From Sinosporangium siamense (GTDB lineage: Bacteria > Actinomycetota > Actinomycetes > Streptosporangiales > Streptosporangiaceae): a stretch of DNA of 64,000 nt. Location of the stretch: the NCBI RefSeq assembly GCF_016863435.1, contig NZ_BOOW01000058.1, positions 1 through 64,000 on the forward strand. Reading direction: 5' to 3'. Positions 26,251 through 34,288 of this stretch are shown here, one piece after another. The notes beneath the pieces are model-generated. The model did not search any database. It saw nothing but the letters and a program-made list of their open reading frames with translations, and was not told where the DNA came from. A program made the translations under genes and the position numbers. Position 1 is the first letter of the stretch; each line of letters starts with the position of its first letter.

Positions 26251-26287
26251 CTATACGTGGGTATAGTCTGCTATCTACTGAAACAGT
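26251..26287. promoter_or_regulatory. candidate TetR operators
   Basis: CTATACGTGGGTATAG (26251-26266) is a perfect inverted repeat with 6-bp arms, and ACTGAAACAGT (26277-26287) has 4-bp arms. Both lie 28 to 64 bp before the TetR start, in the only AT-richer stretch of the leader. Autoregulation is inferred. Confidence 0.5.
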
Positions 26288-26314
26288 TCAATATACGGGT
26301 GGATAGGATCATCT

Positions 26315-26974
26315 TTGGCAGCCGTACCAGACCCTCAGGACCTCACCGCGCGGGCTCGCATCAGGGAGGCGGCGTTGCGGCACTTCGGTGAGGAGGGGTT
26401 CGAGCGGGCGACGATTCGTGCCATCGCGGAGACCGCCGATGTGTCGCCCGGTCTGGTGCGCCATCACTTCGGGTCCAAGGACGGGCTGCGTGAGGCGTGC
26501 GACGAGCAGTTGGTCAAACTGCTCCGGCACGTCGAGCGTGAGGCGCACACCTACCGTGCCGGCGACCTCGGCCGCATCCACAGGGCACGTGCGGAGCTGG
26601 CGCCCTACTGGCCGTACATGGCGCGGGCGCTGGCGGAGGGCCGGGCGGCGCCGTTGTTCGACGAGATGGTGCGGTTGAGCGAGTTGTGGCTCGAAGAGCT
26701 CGACGCCAGCAGTGACGCCGAGCCGCTGGCCGACCGCAGGAGCCGTGCCGTCGTCGCCACCGCGATGTCGTTGTCGATCGTGGTGCTGCGGCAGCACGTG
26801 TCCCGTGCGCTCGGGGTCGAGATGCCGGGTGCCGACGCGGATCTGCTGATCTCCAAGGCCATGTTCGACTTCTACTCGCGCCCCTTGATCGGCCCCGAGG
26901 ACGCGGCCCGCCTCGCCGCCGCCCTCGACCGGCTCGGCGGCGGCGCGTCACCGCGATCGGATCCACCCGCCTAG
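26315..26974 (+). CDS. TetR-family regulator
   Basis: A 219-residue repressor. The N-terminal helix-turn-helix is clear: ARIREAALRHFGEEGFERATIRAIAETADVSPGLVRHHFGSKDGL. The C-terminal ligand domain is all helical and not assigned to a subclass. It starts with TTG, with a weak ribosome site, and ends 22 bp before the P450 gene on the same strand, so it likely regulates its own operon with the P450 and amidohydrolase. Inverted repeats upstream fit autoregulation. Confidence 0.9.
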   Translation: MAAVPDPQDLTARARIREAALRHFGEEGFERATIRAIAETADVSPGLVRHHFGSKDGLREACDEQLVKLLRHVEREAHTYRAGDLGRIHRARAELAPYWPYMARALAEGRAAPLFDEMVRLSELWLEELDASSDAEPLADRRSRAVVATAMSLSIVVLRQHVSRALGVEMPGADADLLISKAMFDFYSRPLIGPEDAARLAAALDRLGGGASPRSDPPA

Positions 26975-26996
26975 GAGCGACTCAGGAAGGAGCGCG

Positions 26997-28207
26997 ATGA
27001 CCACACCAGGAGCCCCGGCTCCAGCTCCACTCCCCACCACGTTTCCCATGGCACGTCCCCCCGGCTGTCCGTTCGACCCGCCGGAGGAGCTCGCGCGGCT
27101 GCGCGGCGAGCGTCCCATCACCCCCATGACCTACCCCGACGGCCATGTCGGCTGGCTCGTGACCAGCCACACGCTGGCCCGCGCGGTGCTGGCGGACCGG
27201 CGGTTCAGCCGGCGGCCCGACCTCACGCACAACCCGATCATCAAGATCGACGACCGGAAACCCGCACCGCCCGGGGCCTTCAACGCGATGGATCCCCCGG
27301 AGCACACGCATTACCGGCACCTGCTCACCGGCCAGTTCACCGTGCGCAGAATGCGCAGGCTCACCGGCAGGCTGGAGGAGATCACCGCCGACCGTCTGGA
27401 CGCGATGGAACGGCACGGCCCGCCGGTGGACCTGGTCGAGGCATACACGCTGCCTGTGCCGGCATTGATGATCTGCGAGCTGCTGGGCGTGCCGCGAGAG
27501 GTGCAGGAGCCGTTCCAGCGCAATATGTCGCTGGTGCTGAACTTGAAGACCGACAGGGCGCGGGCGGCGGCGGCCGTCGGTGAGCTGATGGAGTCCATGC
27601 TCGGCCTGGTGTCGGCCAAACGGGCTCATCCCACCGATGACCTGCTCGGCGGCCTGGTGACCGACACCGACCTCAGCGACGCTGAGCTGACCACTATCGC
27701 CACGGTCCTCGTGGGCGCCGGGTTCGAGACCACCGCCAACATGCTGGCCCTCGGCGTGTTCGCGCTGATGCGCCACCCCGACCGGATCAGCCGCCTGCGC
27801 GCCGGCGGGGACAGCACCGCCAAGGCCGTCGAGGAGCTGCTGCGCTACCTCAGCATCATCCCCGCCACCGTTCGCACCGCCCTCGAAGACCTCGAACTCG
27901 GCGGGGTGACCGTCAAAGCAGGCCAGACGGTCACCCTCTCGCTCCCCGCCGCCAACCGCGACCCGCTGCAGTTCGCCGATCCCGACACGCTCGACCTGAC
28001 CAGGCCGGCGACCGGCCACGTGGCCTTCGGGCACGGCATCCACCAGTGCCTCGGGCAGCAACTCGCCCGCGTCGAGATGCAGGTCGGTTCCAGGCCCTGT
28101 TCACGCGATTCCCGGCACTGCGCCTCGCCGTACCCGCCGAGGAGGTGCCGCTGCGCGACGACATGCTCATCTACGGCGTGCACCGGCTGCCCGTCACCTG
28201 GGACTGA
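26997..28207 (+). pseudogene. cytochrome P450 with a 3' frameshift
   Basis: A P450 monooxygenase of the actinomycete CYP105/107-like type: I-helix [12 protein letters not shown]-helix ExxR region [10 protein letters not shown], and the heme loop [19 protein letters not shown] with the cysteine ligand all intact. Directly after VEMQVG the frame is lost. In the initial frame the protein runs on as an Arg/Cys/Pro-rich tail to 28271. One base restored near 28087 gives the normal ending [20 protein letters not shown] and VHRLPVTWD with a stop at 28205-28207. The ATG at 26997 has AAGGAG. Sequence error, a recent mutation or slippage at GTCGGTTCC are all possible. The last 40 residues include the beta-structure that closes the fold, so the shifted product is probably inactive. 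Confidence 0.8.
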
Positions 28208-28280
28208 CGCACCAGCGGTCACACCCGTTTTCTGCGTGCCGCACGATGGCACGCGCCGGAACCGGCCTTAGGCTCCCCCC

Positions 28281-29759
28281 ATGACAGGGGAAATGCACGA
28301 TCTGGTGCTGGCGGGCGCACGAGTCCTCGATCCGGAGACCGGCCACGACGCGGTCGCGAACGTCGGCGTGACCGGCACGACGATCACCGCGGTGTCCCCG
28401 GACCCGCTTCAGGGGCGGGTGACGCTCGACGTGTCCGGGCTTGTCCTCGCGCCCGGCTGGATCGACCTGCACAGCCACTCCCACACCATCGCCGGCCACC
28501 GTCTCCAGGCTCTCGACGGCGTCACCACCGTCCTCGACCTGGAGGCGGGCGTCGCACCGGTCGCCGAGGCATATGCCGAGGCCGCCGCCGAGGGCCGCCC
28601 GCTCAACTACGGTTTCTCGGCCGCCTGGGCCCAGGCCCGGATGACCGCCGTGGGCGGGCTGCCGCCGGGCGGCGGTCTCGACGCGGCGCTCGGCCACCTC
28701 GGCGACCCCGCCTGGCGGCGCGAGGCCACCCCGCGCCAGCTCGACGCGCTATATGAGCTGATCCGGGCTGATCTCGCCGCCGGGGCCCTCGGCATCGGCC
28801 TGCTCATCGGCTACGCCCCGCGTGTGGCCCCCGAGGAATACCTCGCGGTGGCCGGGATCGCGGCCGAGGCGGGCGTGCCGACCTACACCCACGCCCGCGA
28901 CCTGGTCGAACAGAGCCCCGACACCCCGATCGACGGCGCTGAGGAGGTGCTGCGGGCCGCGGCGGCCACCGGCGCGCACATGCATTACTGCCACATCAAC
29001 AGCACGTCCCTCCGCCAGGTCGACCGGGTGCTCCGGCTGGTCGACAAGTTCCGCGCCGACGGCGCACGAGTGTCGACCGAGGCATACCCCTACGGCGCGG
29101 GCATGACGGGCATCAGCGCCGCCTTCCTCGCCCCCGAACTCCTGCCCAGGATGGGCATCGGGCCGACGTCGATCGTCTACGCCCCCACCGGCGAGCGCGT
29201 CGCCGACGCGACACGGCTGCTCGAACTGCGCGCCACCGACCCCGGCGCCCTGGCGATCATCCACTTCTTCGACGAGAACATCCCCGCCGACCTGGCCGTC
29301 CTCGACCGCGCGCTGCTCAGCGAGGACACCGTCATCGGCTCCGACGCCATGCCGCTGACCTGGACGGGCGGCGAACGTCCCGACCCGCTGACCTGGCCGC
29401 TGCCCCCGTCCGTCGTCACCCATCCCCGCACGGCGGGCACATTCTCCAAGGTCCTGCGCCGTTATGTCCGGGAGACGGGGGCGTTGTCGCTGATGGAAGC
29501 CGTGCGCCGATCCAGCCTGCTCCCGGCGCGCGTGCTGGAGGCGTCGGTGCCGGCCATGCGGCGCAAGGGCCGCGTACAGCCCGGATGCGACGCCGACCTG
29601 GTGGTCTTCTCCCCCGGCGAGGTCACCGACCAGGCCACCTACGCCGAAAGCACCCGTCCTTCGACCGGCTACGCGCACGTGCTCGTCGGCGGGCAGCACG
29701 TCGTCCGCGACGGCGAACCGATCCTCGACGCCCGCCCGGGCCGCGCCATCCGCCGCTGA
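28281..29759 (+). CDS. D-aminoacylase/dihydroorotase-type amidohydrolase
   Basis: A 492-residue metal-dependent amidohydrolase of the N-acyl-D-amino-acid deacylase group. It shows DLVLAGARVLDPETGHDAVANVGV at the start, the metal-binding loop APGWIDLHSHSH (two histidines), later histidines in HMHYCHINSTS, and VIGSDAMPLTW supplying the late catalytic Asp. Many family members cleave N-acyl-D-glutamate or related amides; the true substrate is unknown. It follows the P450 in the same direction after about 70 bp, so TetR, P450 and this gene may form one operon. The C-terminus ends in tandem repeats outside the gene. Confidence 0.85.
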   Translation: MTGEMHDLVLAGARVLDPETGHDAVANVGVTGTTITAVSPDPLQGRVTLDVSGLVLAPGWIDLHSHSHTIAGHRLQALDGVTTVLDLEAGVAPVAEAYAEAAAEGRPLNYGFSAAWAQARMTAVGGLPPGGGLDAALGHLGDPAWRREATPRQLDALYELIRADLAAGALGIGLLIGYAPRVAPEEYLAVAGIAAEAGVPTYTHARDLVEQSPDTPIDGAEEVLRAAAATGAHMHYCHINSTSLRQVDRVLRLVDKFRADGARVSTEAYPYGAGMTGISAAFLAPELLPRMGIGPTSIVYAPTGERVADATRLLELRATDPGALAIIHFFDENIPADLAVLDRALLSEDTVIGSDAMPLTWTGGERPDPLTWPLPPSVVTHPRTAGTFSKVLRRYVRETGALSLMEAVRRSSLLPARVLEASVPAMRRKGRVQPGCDADLVVFSPGEVTDQATYAESTRPSTGYAHVLVGGQHVVRDGEPILDARPGRAIRR

Positions 29760-29761
29760 CG

Positions 29762-29892
29762 GGGCAGTGCCGTACGGCGTGAGCCAGGGCGGCGCCGTAC
29801 GTCTACAGCCCGGGCGGTGCCGTAAGGCGAAGCCAGGGCAGTGCCGTACGTCTACCAGCCAGGGCGGCGCCGTACGGCGAAGCCAGGGCGGC
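29762..29892. repeat. 25-bp tandem repeat, five copies plus a partial
   Basis: Units start GGGC(A/G)G(T/C)GCCGTA at 29762, 29787, 29812, 29836 and 29862, with a partial at 29886. They alternate between ...CGGCG(T/A)AGCCA and ...CGTCTACAGCC endings. The array fills the convergent gap between the amidohydrolase and deacetylase genes and touches the deacetylase stop. Each unit contains the near-palindrome GCCGTACGGC, so transcripts of either strand could fold and terminate. Confidence 0.8.
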
Positions 29893-30756
29893 CTAGTGCC
29901 CGGACTCCCGGGCGTAGTGGTCGGCGATCTCGTCACTGGTCGTCAGCCACACGTCCGGGTGGTTCACGATGTATTCGAGGGCCTGGTCCAGATATTTGTG
30001 GCGGAAGGGCTGGTTGATGACGAAGGGGTGGAGAACCAGTGACATCACCCGGCCGCTGTCTGCCGCGTCGGCGTGGAGCTGGTCGAGCTGGTCCTTCACG
30101 ATCGCCACGAAGTCCGGGCCGCTCAGGCTTTTACCGACGAAAAGGCTGATGTCGTTGACCTCGATGGAATACGGCACGCTCAGCATGCCCGGCACATTGA
30201 GGCGGTAGGGCTGGTCGTCGTTCGCCCAGTCGAGCACGTAGGTCAGGCCCAATTCGGCGAGCAACTCGGGGGTGTGGAAGGTCTCGGTGAGCGCCGGTCC
30301 CAGCCAGCCGCGCGGCCTGGCGCCGACGGCCTCCTCAATGGCGCCGACGACGTGGGTCAGATATTCGCGCTCCTCGTCCCTGGTCATGCCGGCCTGGAAA
30401 ATGGAATTGTTCTTGCCGTGGGCGATCCAGGCCCAGCCGCGCTCTCTTCCCGCCCGGATGATCTGGGGATAGTGCCGGGTGACGTCGGAGTTGAGCATCA
30501 CGCTCGCCCGTACTCCGTGCCGGTCGAGGCTCTCAAGCAACCGCCAGAATCCCACCCTCGGGCCGTAGTCGCGCCAGCCGTAATTGAGCGGGTCGGGGGC
30601 GAACGTCCTTGTGTCGGGGAAGATGCTGGTCGCCGGGCGGTCGACCAGATAATGCTCGATGTTGAGGCCGACGTAGAACGCGATCCTGGCACCGCCCGGC
30701 CAGTGGATCGCCTCCCGTTCGACAATGGGGCTGTAGTCGAAAAGCCGGTTGTCCAT
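29893..30756 (-). CDS. polysaccharide deacetylase-like hydrolase (PuuE type)
   Basis: A 287-residue NodB-homology protein of the PuuE/allantoinase-like group. Features seen are IAFYVGLNIEHYLVDRPATS, VMLNSDVTRHYPQII, the altered second motif WIAHGKNNS in place of HT..H, and the late SLVLHPFVINQPFRHKYLDQ with a conserved histidine. Such proteins act on cyclic amides or are uncharacterised, rather than deacetylating polysaccharide. The ATG at 30756 has AGAGGTG; an ATG three codons earlier is less likely. It is divergent from a MerR-family gene with a palindrome between them, which suggests control by that regulator. Confidence 0.8.
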   Translation of the reverse strand: MDNRLFDYSPIVEREAIHWPGGARIAFYVGLNIEHYLVDRPATSIFPDTRTFAPDPLNYGWRDYGPRVGFWRLLESLDRHGVRASVMLNSDVTRHYPQIIRAGRERGWAWIAHGKNNSIFQAGMTRDEEREYLTHVVGAIEEAVGARPRGWLGPALTETFHTPELLAELGLTYVLDWANDDQPYRLNVPGMLSVPYSIEVNDISLFVGKSLSGPDFVAIVKDQLDQLHADAADSGRVMSLVLHPFVINQPFRHKYLDQALEYIVNHPDVWLTTSDEIADHYARESGH

Positions 30757-30810
30757 TCGATACACCTCTCGTCTGCTGCGTTCTCGCGGGACGTGTGTAT
30801 CCTCAAACCT

Positions 30811-30824
30811 TCACATCTATGTGA
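30811..30824. promoter_or_regulatory. MerR operator candidate
   Basis: TCACATCTATGTGA is a perfect palindrome with 6-bp arms (TCACAT and ATGTGA) in the divergent gap. It is 33 bp from the MerR start and 55 bp from the deacetylase start. MerR proteins bind such dyads between promoter elements. Confidence 0.6.
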
Positions 30825-30856
30825 TGGTCAACGCGGCGATCTGTGAGGTGGACCAC

Positions 30857-31234
30857 ATGCGCATCGGCGAGCTCTCGGCCCGCACCGGCACCCCTCGCCG
30901 GCTACTGCGCTATTACGAGGAGCAGCAGCTCATCGTGGCCGACCGCGCCCCGAACGGCTACCGGGAATACGACGAGCGCTTCGTCGACCGCGTGATCCAG
31001 ATCCGCGGCCTGCTCGACGCCGGGCTGCCGACACGCATCATCAAACAGATCCTCCCCTGCCTCGACAAGCCCCGCACCATCTACTTCCCCGACGCCACCC
31101 CCGAGATGATCGCCACCCTTGCGTGCGAACGCGACCGCATGTCCGACCGCATCAGATGCCTGACCCGCAACCGCGACGCCATCGGCGAATACCTCGACGC
31201 CGTCCTCGATTACAACCGCCCCCAGGACGCCTGA
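30857..31234 (+). CDS. MerR-family regulator
   Basis: A 125-residue regulator with the N-terminal winged helix MRIGELSARTGTPRRLLRYYEEQQLI and the second helix pair NGYREYDERFVDRVIQIRGLLDAGL, followed by a dimerisation helix. No metal-binding cysteine triad of the mercury or copper type is evident: single Cys residues occur in LPCLDKP, LACERDR and IRCLTRN, at spacings unlike known metal sensors. It is divergently paired with the PuuE-type hydrolase. The ATG at 30857 has GAGGTGG upstream; the earlier in-frame start lies across the operator and is rejected. Confidence 0.9.
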   Translation: MRIGELSARTGTPRRLLRYYEEQQLIVADRAPNGYREYDERFVDRVIQIRGLLDAGLPTRIIKQILPCLDKPRTIYFPDATPEMIATLACERDRMSDRIRCLTRNRDAIGEYLDAVLDYNRPQDA

Positions 31235-31733
31235 CCCGGGCCTCGGCGCGAAGAGTTTGTCACCAAGGAGGGAACCGTCGGTTGCAGCCCGCCGTACTCT
31301 TCACCCGTTCTTGACCGCGTTCCCCTCCCCTGAGCGCCGAAGCCGCATCCCTGCAACCGCTGGAGTACGGCGAAGCCCGGAGAACGGCTCTTTCCCCGAG
31401 GTGTGCCAAACCCCGAGCTTGCCTTGAGCAAGCCAGGGAAAAGGCCGCCGGATATCCCGAGATCACCGGTTTACCCTGGAGCGGCATGACCGGGCGATCT
31501 CTCGCCGAAGACCGCAATCCACGCATGCCACCCAGGGTGGGGACGGTAAAAAGGATATGTGGTTTCTTGTGGAAGCCAGGGTTTTGCCGCCAGTAGGGAG
31601 AGCGGCCGGGAGCCCGTAGCTATGGTGGTGAATGTCATAGCGCCGTCATGACGTGTCCCGGGAACCAGTGCGACGCTCCGTAGAGCTCAAGACCCCGGTC
31701 TGGGCTCAACCTCTCAGAGCACGGAGTAGAGCC
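31235..31733. other. gene-free stretch
   Basis: I see no gene in these 500 bp. A small hairpin GCTTGC...GCAAGC lies near 31413-31429. The last 100 bp should carry the promoter of the secreted peptide gene. Confidence 0.5.
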
Positions 31734-31979
31734 ATGCTGAAGAGAATCCTCGTCACGGCCGCCCTAGCGGTGTCCACACTCACGGTCGGCGCCGCATCCG
31801 CCGGCGCGGCAGACTCTCCTTGCACGGCCCCAGCCCAGACCGCGAGCGTGCCGGATAACATCGCCAAGCACAACGGCAAGAGAAAGTGTTATTGGAAAGA
31901 CAAATACGGCCAGTGGTGCAAGTTCTGCTACAAGTACGGCGACTATCAGCTCGAGTACTGCAAGGACAGAGGCGACTAA
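31734..31979 (+). CDS. small secreted cysteine-rich peptide
   Basis: An 81-residue precursor. MLKRILVTAALAVSTLTVGAASAGAA is a signal peptide with a clean AxA site near residue 26. The mature peptide of about 55 residues is rich in Lys, Tyr and Trp and has five cysteines (DSPC, KRKC, QWC, KFC, LEYC) within KRKCYWKDKYGQWCKFCYKY and what follows. The ATG at 31734 has GGAG 8 bp upstream; a longer frame begins at 31653 without a ribosome site. Possible roles are an antimicrobial or signalling peptide or a structural hyphal protein. It is followed by a strong terminator. Unrecognised. Confidence 0.8.
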   Translation: MLKRILVTAALAVSTLTVGAASAGAADSPCTAPAQTASVPDNIAKHNGKRKCYWKDKYGQWCKFCYKYGDYQLEYCKDRGD

Positions 31980-32010
31980 GACCCGCTGGTGACCCACTTC
32001 GCGCCAACAG

Positions 32011-32051
32011 CCCCACCGTCCCGTGGAGAAATCCCTCCCGGGAGGGTGGGG
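32011..32051. terminator. terminator after the secreted peptide gene
   Basis: CCCCACC pairs with GGTGGGG, and the stem extends through TCCC/GGGA, around an 18-base loop. It lies 32 bp after the stop at 31979. Confidence 0.6.
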
Positions 32052-32190
32052 CAACGCGACTCTCCTCAGGGATTCTTGGAGAGCGACCCTTCGATTCTTT
32101 GATCAAGGAAGTAGTATTGCGTTCCCGCCGGCGTCATAACCTTTGCCGCCGAGTGCCGACCAATGTGCGTCACAACACTCCGGGGACTTC

Positions 32191-33267
32191 ATGCCTGCGA
32201 TGCTGTATTTTCCGTTGATCAACCCCCCGCTCCCAGTCCTTCACCATGCCGTTCTTTACTGGGATGAGATCGCGACGATCGTCCCGCGGGGTGACTACGA
32301 ACAGTATCTGAGAACACCGCTCCGGCAGGTCAGAGACGCCGGGTTGTATCGGCCGGTCAACTGCCCTTCCGGCACCGAACGCCGTCTCCGGGACCTCTAC
32401 TATGAGAACTCCCTCGAGGGTGAGAGCACCCGCAGCAGCCACACGGCAACGGTGTTCGAGGAACTCCGCCGCACCATACCGCTCGACGACCTGTTACCGC
32501 CCCGGCAGGACCCGGATCTGTACGGCGAGGACCGGGCTTCCCTGATCCGGCCGGGCAAGCTCCCCACCTCTCTCACTCACGCGTTGCTGGAGGAAGGGCT
32601 GGCCCGCCCGCACCATCGCAACAAATGGCACCTTGTCGTTTCCCCGGCCCTGCAGACCTGTCTGCTCGGCATGCAGGCCGAACTCATCACCTCGGCTCAT
32701 CGCGGCGCGTTGGTCGACTTATCGGCTCGTCCGGTGTCGGCGCTGGTTCCCCACACCGACCACGCACACGTCTGGAGACACATCCATCGGCCCCGGTCGG
32801 CCTCGCCGGCGGACGGGCTCCTCATGGAGGTGGGAAGGCTTCTACCGGTTCCCAGCGCGACGGCCGACACCCGCCAGGTGTTGAAGTTCCGGGAGCGATA
32901 CGGCGACGAACGCCTGCGCATGATGCTCGCTCTCAACCGCCTCGTTCACACGCTTCACCGCGGACCGGGCCACGATGACGCCCTCGACACACTCCGCGAC
33001 GTCGGCCAGGAAATCCAGGTCGCCCGGCGGGAAATGGAGCAGGCCGGGCGGGCCTCGGGAATGGAGTGGGTGCGCCGGTCACTTTCCGTGGTGGTCGCCG
33101 TAGCCGGCGCGGGAGCGGCCTTCGCCATCGAGGATTGGCAGTGGGCCCTTGGGGTCCTCAGCGGCGTCGCGGTGAACATCGCCACCACCCGCACACACAT
33201 GGGCTGGCATGAGCATCCGTTTGCATATCTTCATCGCGTCGGTAAGGCATTGGACGGCGAAGCGTGA
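32191..33267 (+). CDS. DUF6236-like protein
   Basis: A 358-residue protein whose start, MPAMLYFPLINPPLPVLHHA followed by VLYWDEIATIVP, matches the DUF6236 pattern of actinomycete proteins of unknown function. A mostly helical body follows (VFEELRRTIPLDDLLP, LTHALLEEGLARPHHRNKWH). Near the C-terminus are hydrophobic segments, SLSVVVAVAGAGAAFAIEDW and GVLSGVAVNIATT, that could be membrane-associated. The start is either 32191 or the ATG at 32200; the upstream frame to 32143 is less likely. No operon partner is evident. Function unknown. Confidence 0.7.
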   Translation: MPAMLYFPLINPPLPVLHHAVLYWDEIATIVPRGDYEQYLRTPLRQVRDAGLYRPVNCPSGTERRLRDLYYENSLEGESTRSSHTATVFEELRRTIPLDDLLPPRQDPDLYGEDRASLIRPGKLPTSLTHALLEEGLARPHHRNKWHLVVSPALQTCLLGMQAELITSAHRGALVDLSARPVSALVPHTDHAHVWRHIHRPRSASPADGLLMEVGRLLPVPSATADTRQVLKFRERYGDERLRMMLALNRLVHTLHRGPGHDDALDTLRDVGQEIQVARREMEQAGRASGMEWVRRSLSVVVAVAGAGAAFAIEDWQWALGVLSGVAVNIATTRTHMGWHEHPFAYLHRVGKALDGEA

Positions 33268-33445
33268 TTTCACGCCGGCGGTATCCCCTGATCGGTCCGC
33301 CCGTTCGGCGATAATCTATGGCTCGGATTGACCCATTCTGCAGGACGCCTGGAGTTCCGCTCTTCCTGACGGGTGGCCATGCCCCTTCTGTGCGACGCCA
33401 CGGTGCCGGTAATTGTGTTGCGGAGCCGGTCGGCGTGCGGAGGCC

Positions 33446-33613
33446 CACCACCGCCATCCGCTGGTGCCGCTCCGCCTGCTCAACCGCCCGACGGTGAAGT
33501 GGAGCAGCCTCATCGGGCTGATCACCTTCGGGATGTGCATCACCCTCGCCGGGGTCGCGGTCACGGCACTCCTGCCACGCCGTACCCCGAAAATCCAAGA
33601 GAGCGCACTGTGA
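33446..33613 (+). pseudogene. MFS transporter remnant with internal deletion
   Basis: The frame reads HPLVPLRLLNRPTVKWSSLI, then GLITFGMCITLAGVAVTALLPRRTPK. The first part is the mid-protein loop of DHA2-type drug exporters (HPLVPLRLFR..T..GAN); the second is their C-terminal end. About half of the protein between and before these is missing. Its stop TGA overlaps the start GTG of the next gene (GTGA), showing that the two were once a translationally coupled pair. Confidence 0.6.
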
Positions 33614-34038
33614 CCGACAAGGACACTAAGACCGCAGCCATCGCCAGGTTCTTCCAGGCATATGCCGCCCAAGATCTGGAGGGAATGAGAGAGGTGCTGA
33701 CCGACGACATCGAGTGGACCGTCCCCGGCCACCACCCGTTATCCGGCACCAAACGCGGAGTGGAGGAGGTCGCCGCCTTCTTCACCCAGCTCGGCAAGGG
33801 CGGCTTCCAGGCCGAGCCGCTGTTCCTGGAGGCCAACGACGAATACGTCGTCGACATCCACCGGGGCTGGACCACCGAAGGCATCGGCAAGGTCGAGACC
33901 TTGTGGGCCCTGGTGTGGCATTTCAACGCCGAAGGCAAGGTCGACCGGGTTTTCAACCTGTCGGGCGACCAGCACCAGATGGACGCCTATGTGTGGGACA
34001 ACTTCACCCTCGCCCCCATCCCCACCCGCCTCGCATAA
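33610..34038 (+). CDS. SnoaL/NTF2-like protein
   Basis: A 142-residue cone-shaped NTF2-fold protein. It begins VTDKDTKTAAIARFFQAYAA, then QDLEGMREVLTDDIEWTVPG, the classic SnoaL-like opening, with WTTEGIGKVETLWALVWHFN and KVDRVFNLSGDQHQMDAYVW later. Members serve as small-molecule isomerases, hydrolases or binding proteins. It starts at a GTG that overlaps the MFS-remnant stop, and a perfect terminator follows 7 bp after its end. The longer frame upstream has no coding character. Substrate unknown. Confidence 0.85.
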   Translation: MTDKDTKTAAIARFFQAYAAQDLEGMREVLTDDIEWTVPGHHPLSGTKRGVEEVAAFFTQLGKGGFQAEPLFLEANDEYVVDIHRGWTTEGIGKVETLWALVWHFNAEGKVDRVFNLSGDQHQMDAYVWDNFTLAPIPTRLA

Positions 34039-34044
34039 ACCCAA

Positions 34045-34076
34045 AGCCCCGGACTCGTAAGATCGAGTCCGGGGCT
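34045..34076. terminator. strong hairpin terminator
   Basis: AGCCCCGGACTCG pairs perfectly with CGAGTCCGGGGCT (13 bp) around the loop TAAGAT, 7 bp after the SnoaL-like gene. There is no U tract, as is common in actinomycetes. Confidence 0.85.
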
Positions 34077-34288
34077 CGGGGCCGCCGCCCCTGCGTGCCC
34101 ACCCGACGGCAGGATCGCCAGGTGGGCCGACCGGAAGCCGCTCACCGGAGAGTCGTGGCGGCGGGGAGACCCGGAGGCTCAGGGATCAGCACCCCCGAAG
34201 CCTCCGGCAAAATGGGCTGCGGATAACACCGCGTAGCCGTACCCCGGCCGGGTCTATCGCACAAGCATCGCGACAATGAGAACCCTCG

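Noticed and set aside
29762-29892. CRISPR or mobile-element ends
   Set aside because: Head-to-tail 25-bp units without spacers, and no transposase nearby.
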